From an uncultured Pelagibacteraceae bacterium (GTDB taxonomy: Bacteria; Pseudomonadota; Alphaproteobacteria; Pelagibacterales; Pelagibacteraceae), in contig CACGNQ010000001.1 of assembly GCA_902574525.1 (NCBI GenBank), forward strand, positions 1-64,000: 64,000 bases of DNA, read 5' to 3'. Made by a program: the position numbers and the translations under genes. The notes beneath the pieces were generated by a model that did no database searches, was not told the origin of the DNA, and saw only the letters and a program-made list of their open reading frames with translations. Below, in pieces: positions 60,406 to 64,000 of this stretch (the stretch's first letter is position 1; every line of letters starts with the position of its first letter).

Positions 60406-61416
60406 ATGAAATTAACTAAAACAATCTCAGCACTATTATTATCTTTAGTGCTTCTTGTAGGTAGTTTAGGGCAAGCGAACGCTGCTAAAAGACTACATGC
60501 AGCTATTGCTGACTGGACAGGTGGTATAATCACTTGTGAAGTTGCTGTAGCAATTCTTGAAAGAGAATATGGATACAAAGTAAAACAAACAGTATTTCCA
60601 TCAGGAACTGGTTTATGGGAAGCAATTGCAGCAGGAGAACTTGATTTTGCTTGCGAAAGCTGGCCAAGTTATGCTGAAGCGGATTCTGTTATGTTAAATG
60701 AAGATCTAATTTATGAAGGTAAAGTAGTTGGATCTTACAGCGGTGATGGAAGTGTTGATCTTTTAGGTACGTCTGGAATTATCGGATTATCTGATTATTG
60801 GATTCCAAGATACGCTGCTGAAGAGTTTGGTATCAAAACTTGGAAAGATTTAAATAAACACAAAGCTAAATTTGCTACTATTGAAACTGGAAGCAGAGGT
60901 AGACTTATTGGATGTCCTGTAGCTGGTTGGAACTGTCATGACCAAAAAAGACTTGATCTATTGGGAATAGATTTCCAAGCAGATGAACTAGGTACTGAAG
61001 CTGCAGCAATTGCAGAAGCAAAAGCAGCTTACATGAGAAAAGAACCTTTTATGTTATACCTTTGGTCACCTCATTGGTTCTTTGGTGAGTTTGACATGGT
61101 AGGAGTTCAACTTCCTGAGCACAAAGTTTGTGACCCTGATACATTTACTGAAGCAGGTAACTGGAAAGATTGTGGAACAAAAGGATGGCCAGCAACTGGT
61201 TGGGCGAAGGATTATACAATGAATTATGGTAATCCAGCGACTTTTGCTAAATCAGAACATGCTGATGCTAAGAAATTCTTTGAAAACATGTCTTTACAAA
61301 ATATTGATCAAGCTAAAATGTTAGTTGAAGTTGATATTAAGAAAAGACCAGTAAAAGAAGTTGTTAAAGAGTGGTTAGACAACAATCCAGATAAGTGGAA
61401 GCCTTGGCTAAAATAA
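60406..61416 (+). CDS. proX: Glycine betaine ABC transporter substrate-binding protein
   Basis: Signal peptide; ADWTGGIITCEVAVAILEREYGYKV; LWSPHWFFGEFDMV; AGGAGG SD before ATG at 60406. Confidence 0.94.
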   Translation: MKLTKTISALLLSLVLLVGSLGQANAAKRLHAAIADWTGGIITCEVAVAILEREYGYKVKQTVFPSGTGLWEAIAAGELDFACESWPSYAEADSVMLNEDLIYEGKVVGSYSGDGSVDLLGTSGIIGLSDYWIPRYAAEEFGIKTWKDLNKHKAKFATIETGSRGRLIGCPVAGWNCHDQKRLDLLGIDFQADELGTEAAAIAEAKAAYMRKEPFMLYLWSPHWFFGEFDMVGVQLPEHKVCDPDTFTEAGNWKDCGTKGWPATGWAKDYTMNYGNPATFAKSEHADAKKFFENMSLQNIDQAKMLVEVDIKKRPVKEVVKEWLDNNPDKWKPWLK

Positions 61417-61438
61417 AACTTTTTAAATATTAAAAATT

Positions 61439-61468
61439 AAAGGCCCTTTTTTAAAGGGCCTTTTTTTT
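61439..61468 (+). terminator. Intrinsic terminator after proX
   Basis: AAAGGCCC-TTTTTTAAA-GGGCCTTT followed by a T run. Confidence 0.92.
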
Positions 61469-61471
61469 ATT

Positions 61472-62260
61472 ATGGTAAATCAATCTTTAAAAAATAAAAA
61501 AATTATAATATCAGCAGGGGCCTCCGGGATCGGATTAGCTACAGTAAAAGTTTGTTTAGACAGAGGTGCCACAGTTTTTGTGAGTGATATAAATGAAAAA
61601 TATATCAATAAACTTAAAAAAAATTCAAAAATTAATAAAAAACTATTTGTCTTTAATTGTGATGCTTCAGATGAATATCAAGTAGTAAATTTATTTGAAA
61701 AAATTAGAAAAAAAACTCCGAAAATAGATTGTCTAATAAACAATGTTGGAATAGCGGGTCCAACAGGAACAATGGATAATTTATCCTCATCAGAATGGGA
61801 AAATACTTTAAGAGTAAATGTGTTTAGTCATTTTTATTTTAATAAGCTTGCGATCCCTATGCTAAAGAAGAATAAAGGTGGATCAATTATTAATATTTCT
61901 TCTGGAGCAGGCATAATGGGCTTTCCATTAAGATCACCTTATGCAGCAAGTAAATGGGCTATAATTGGTATGACTAAAACTTTATCAATGGAACTTGGAA
62001 AATTTAAAATTAGAGTTAATGCGTTATGTCCAGGAACAATTAAGGGTGATAGAATGGTTAGGGTAGCAAAAGATAAAGCTAAACATTTAAAGATTTCAAA
62101 AAAATCTATCGAGAAAGAATTCATATCTATGGCCTCTATGAACTGCTGGATTTATGAAAGTGATATTGGAAAAATGTGTAGTTTCTTAATTTCAGATGAT
62201 GCTGCAAGAATCTCCGGGCAAGTAATCGGTGTAGATGGTGATGCTATTAGATTACATTAG
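61472..62260 (+). CDS. Short-chain dehydrogenase/reductase
   Basis: IIISAGASGIGLATVKVCLDRGA, NNVGIAGPTG, YAASKWAIIGMTKTLSMELG. Confidence 0.93.
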   Translation: MVNQSLKNKKIIISAGASGIGLATVKVCLDRGATVFVSDINEKYINKLKKNSKINKKLFVFNCDASDEYQVVNLFEKIRKKTPKIDCLINNVGIAGPTGTMDNLSSSEWENTLRVNVFSHFYFNKLAIPMLKKNKGGSIINISSGAGIMGFPLRSPYAASKWAIIGMTKTLSMELGKFKIRVNALCPGTIKGDRMVRVAKDKAKHLKISKKSIEKEFISMASMNCWIYESDIGKMCSFLISDDAARISGQVIGVDGDAIRLH

Positions 62261-62296
62261 GTCTTTGAATTATGATGATGTATTAATAAGAGTCAA

Positions 62297-62767
62297 ATGA
62301 CAATAAAGATTTCGACAGAAACAATTAAGAAAGAATGGACTGATTATAATGGTCATATGAATGTAGCATATTACATTCTTATCTTTGACCAAAATGCTGC
62401 TGAAACGCTGATGACGAAACTTAATATGGGTGAAAAATCAGCTTTAGAAACTAATAAAAGTACAATGGTGGTAGAATCTCATATTACTTATAATCAAGAA
62501 TTAATTGAGGGTGATGAAGTTGAATTAAATCTAATTCATTTTGATCATGATAAAAAAAGAATTCAGTACAAATTTGAGATGATACACAAAGAAAAAAAAT
62601 ATTTAGCTTCTACAATTGAAGTCTTAGCTCTCTATGTTGATTTAAAGGAAAGAAAAGTTGCTGAATTTGAAGAAGAAAAAGTAAAACTAATGGCAAAATT
62701 TATAAGTGAAAATAAAGAGACTTTTAAAAGCGAAAATCTTATATTTTCTAGTAAATTAAAAAAATAA
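62297..62767 (+). CDS. Hotdog-fold thioesterase (4HBT-like; CdhB-like candidate)
   Basis: EWTDYNGHMNVAYYILIFDQNAAETLM. Confidence 0.85.
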   Translation: MTIKISTETIKKEWTDYNGHMNVAYYILIFDQNAAETLMTKLNMGEKSALETNKSTMVVESHITYNQELIEGDEVELNLIHFDHDKKRIQYKFEMIHKEKKYLASTIEVLALYVDLKERKVAEFEEEKVKLMAKFISENKETFKSENLIFSSKLKK

Positions 62768-62808
62768 TTCTATTATTTTAAAATTATACTTTTATATAGG
62801 CGCAATTA

Positions 62809-63756
62809 ATGGAAGCTAACAATAATACAAAAGGAATTTTTCTTATTCTTTTGGGTATGGCCTTTTTTTCGGTGCAAGATGCTTTAATTAAATTTATCTA
62901 CAATGATATTGCTTTATATGAGCTGTACATGGTGAGAACAATAACAGCATTTATACTGTTATTATCTTTTATGATAATTGCTAAAAAAAAAATAATTTTT
63001 AAGACTCATTTTTTATTATTAACTATTGTACGTGTAATATTTTTCTTTTTTGGTTTTAGCTTTTTTTATATTTCCCTAACATTTATGTCTCTAGCTATGG
63101 CTAATGCATTATTCTTTTCAAGTCCATTTTTTATGTCCATACTTGCAATGATATTTTTAAAAGAAAAAATTGGTATAAGAAGATGGAGCGCAATTGTTGT
63201 CGGATTTATTGGGGTATTTATTGTTTTAAATCCTGACTTTAAAGATTTTAATTTTATGAAACTCTCCCCAGTATTGTGTGCAATATTCTACGCATCGTCT
63301 ATGATCATAACAAAAATTACTTCAAAGAAAGATAATGTTTATACTCAAATGATGCATTTATATATTGGTGCGCTTTTAATAAGCCTAATATTTTATTTAA
63401 CAATGGGAAATGGAGAATTAAATAATTTTTCAGATCCAACTTTTCAATTTATTTTAAGAGAGTGGTTTGTTAACGTGAGTTATTCCTGGCCTTTTGTTAT
63501 TCTAATGGGTTTTATTGCATCAGTTTCGTTTTATTGTGTTTTTACAGCATATAGTATTGCGTCCCCATCATTGGTTTCATTATTTGAGTATTCTTTAATT
63601 ATTTGGGCAATCATCACTGGATATTTATTATTTAATGAAATGCCAAATACTAGAACATTTTTGGGAGCATTTATTATTATTGCTGCAGGGATTTATATTT
63701 ACTTTAGGGAAAAGGTGAAAGATCAAATGATTGTAACAGATACACCGAATAGATGA
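62809..63756 (+). CDS. EamA/DMT-family transporter
   Basis: Ten-TM EamA duplication. Confidence 0.9.
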   Translation: MEANNNTKGIFLILLGMAFFSVQDALIKFIYNDIALYELYMVRTITAFILLLSFMIIAKKKIIFKTHFLLLTIVRVIFFFFGFSFFYISLTFMSLAMANALFFSSPFFMSILAMIFLKEKIGIRRWSAIVVGFIGVFIVLNPDFKDFNFMKLSPVLCAIFYASSMIITKITSKKDNVYTQMMHLYIGALLISLIFYLTMGNGELNNFSDPTFQFILREWFVNVSYSWPFVILMGFIASVSFYCVFTAYSIASPSLVSLFEYSLIIWAIITGYLLFNEMPNTRTFLGAFIIIAAGIYIYFREKVKDQMIVTDTPNR

Positions 63757-64000
63757 AAAGAAATTATATTCCAACAATTGATATATCTTCACTAACTAAA
63801 AGTAATTTTAAATCAAAAAAATCAATTCAAACTATTAAACAAATTGAAAAAGCTTGTAAAAAAATCGGCTTCTTCCAGGTAACTGGCCATGGAATAAAAA
63901 TTAATAAAGTTTCTGAAGTAGGACAAAAATTTTTTAAATTACCATTAAAAAATAAAATTAAATTAGCACCAAAAAAATGGAATAAATTAAGTAAAAATAT
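63753..64000 (+). CDS. 2OG-Fe(II) oxygenase (isopenicillin N synthase-like), N-terminal part
   Basis: MKRNYIPTIDISSLTKSN...IEKACKKIGFFQVTGHGIK; ATGA overlap with previous stop; truncated by window end. Confidence 0.8.
   Translation, partial: MKRNYIPTIDISSLTKSNFKSKKSIQTIKQIEKACKKIGFFQVTGHGIKINKVSEVGQKFFKLPLKNKIKLAPKKWNKLSKN

Noticed and set aside
1-64000. CRISPR arrays, transposons, prophage, tRNA and rRNA genes
   Set aside because: No regularly spaced repeats, transposase/integrase/phage proteins or RNA gene signatures seen; a tRNAscan/Rfam run would be decisive

Overview
AT-rich, gene-dense chromosomal window with the character of a streamlined marine alphaproteobacterium. Gene content suggests SAR11/Pelagibacterales, but this is inferred from gene content, not proven. 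I see no rRNA, tRNA, CRISPR, phage or transposon. Recognisable blocks: (i) a sulfonate/sulfite block with xsc, suyAB, a TauE-like exporter, aprBA and a putative Apr membrane anchor; (ii) a pabB-pabA-pabC cluster; (iii) mnmA, DUF3553, cysQ-like and recX; (iv) amtB, HU and rseP; (v) a TPP riboswitch upstream of a sodium:solute symporter (thiV-like); (vi) isocitrate lyase with a divergent ScfR/RamB-type regulator; (vii) a futA/afuA-type Fe3+ ABC operon with a Fur-like box, an intra-operon hairpin and an untracked 56-aa CxxCxxxC protein; (viii) LysR-acuI and folE; (ix) a DMGDH-like enzyme with etfB, etfA and ETF-QO; (x) a methylated-amine region with a gamma-butyrobetaine hydroxylase-like enzyme, BKACE, an ALDH, a homocysteine methyltransferase, proV/fused proW/proX, an SDR and a thioesterase. 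Several short genes absent from the ORF track (27, 56, 57 and 47 aa) were found by direct reading. The most interesting leads are the 27-aa hyper-basic protein at 14269-14352, the Cys-motif protein in the iron operon, the uncharacterised 116-aa protein in the apr/tauE block, and a dispersed candidate route from gamma-butyrobetaine/carnitine to glycine betaine and then dimethylglycine.
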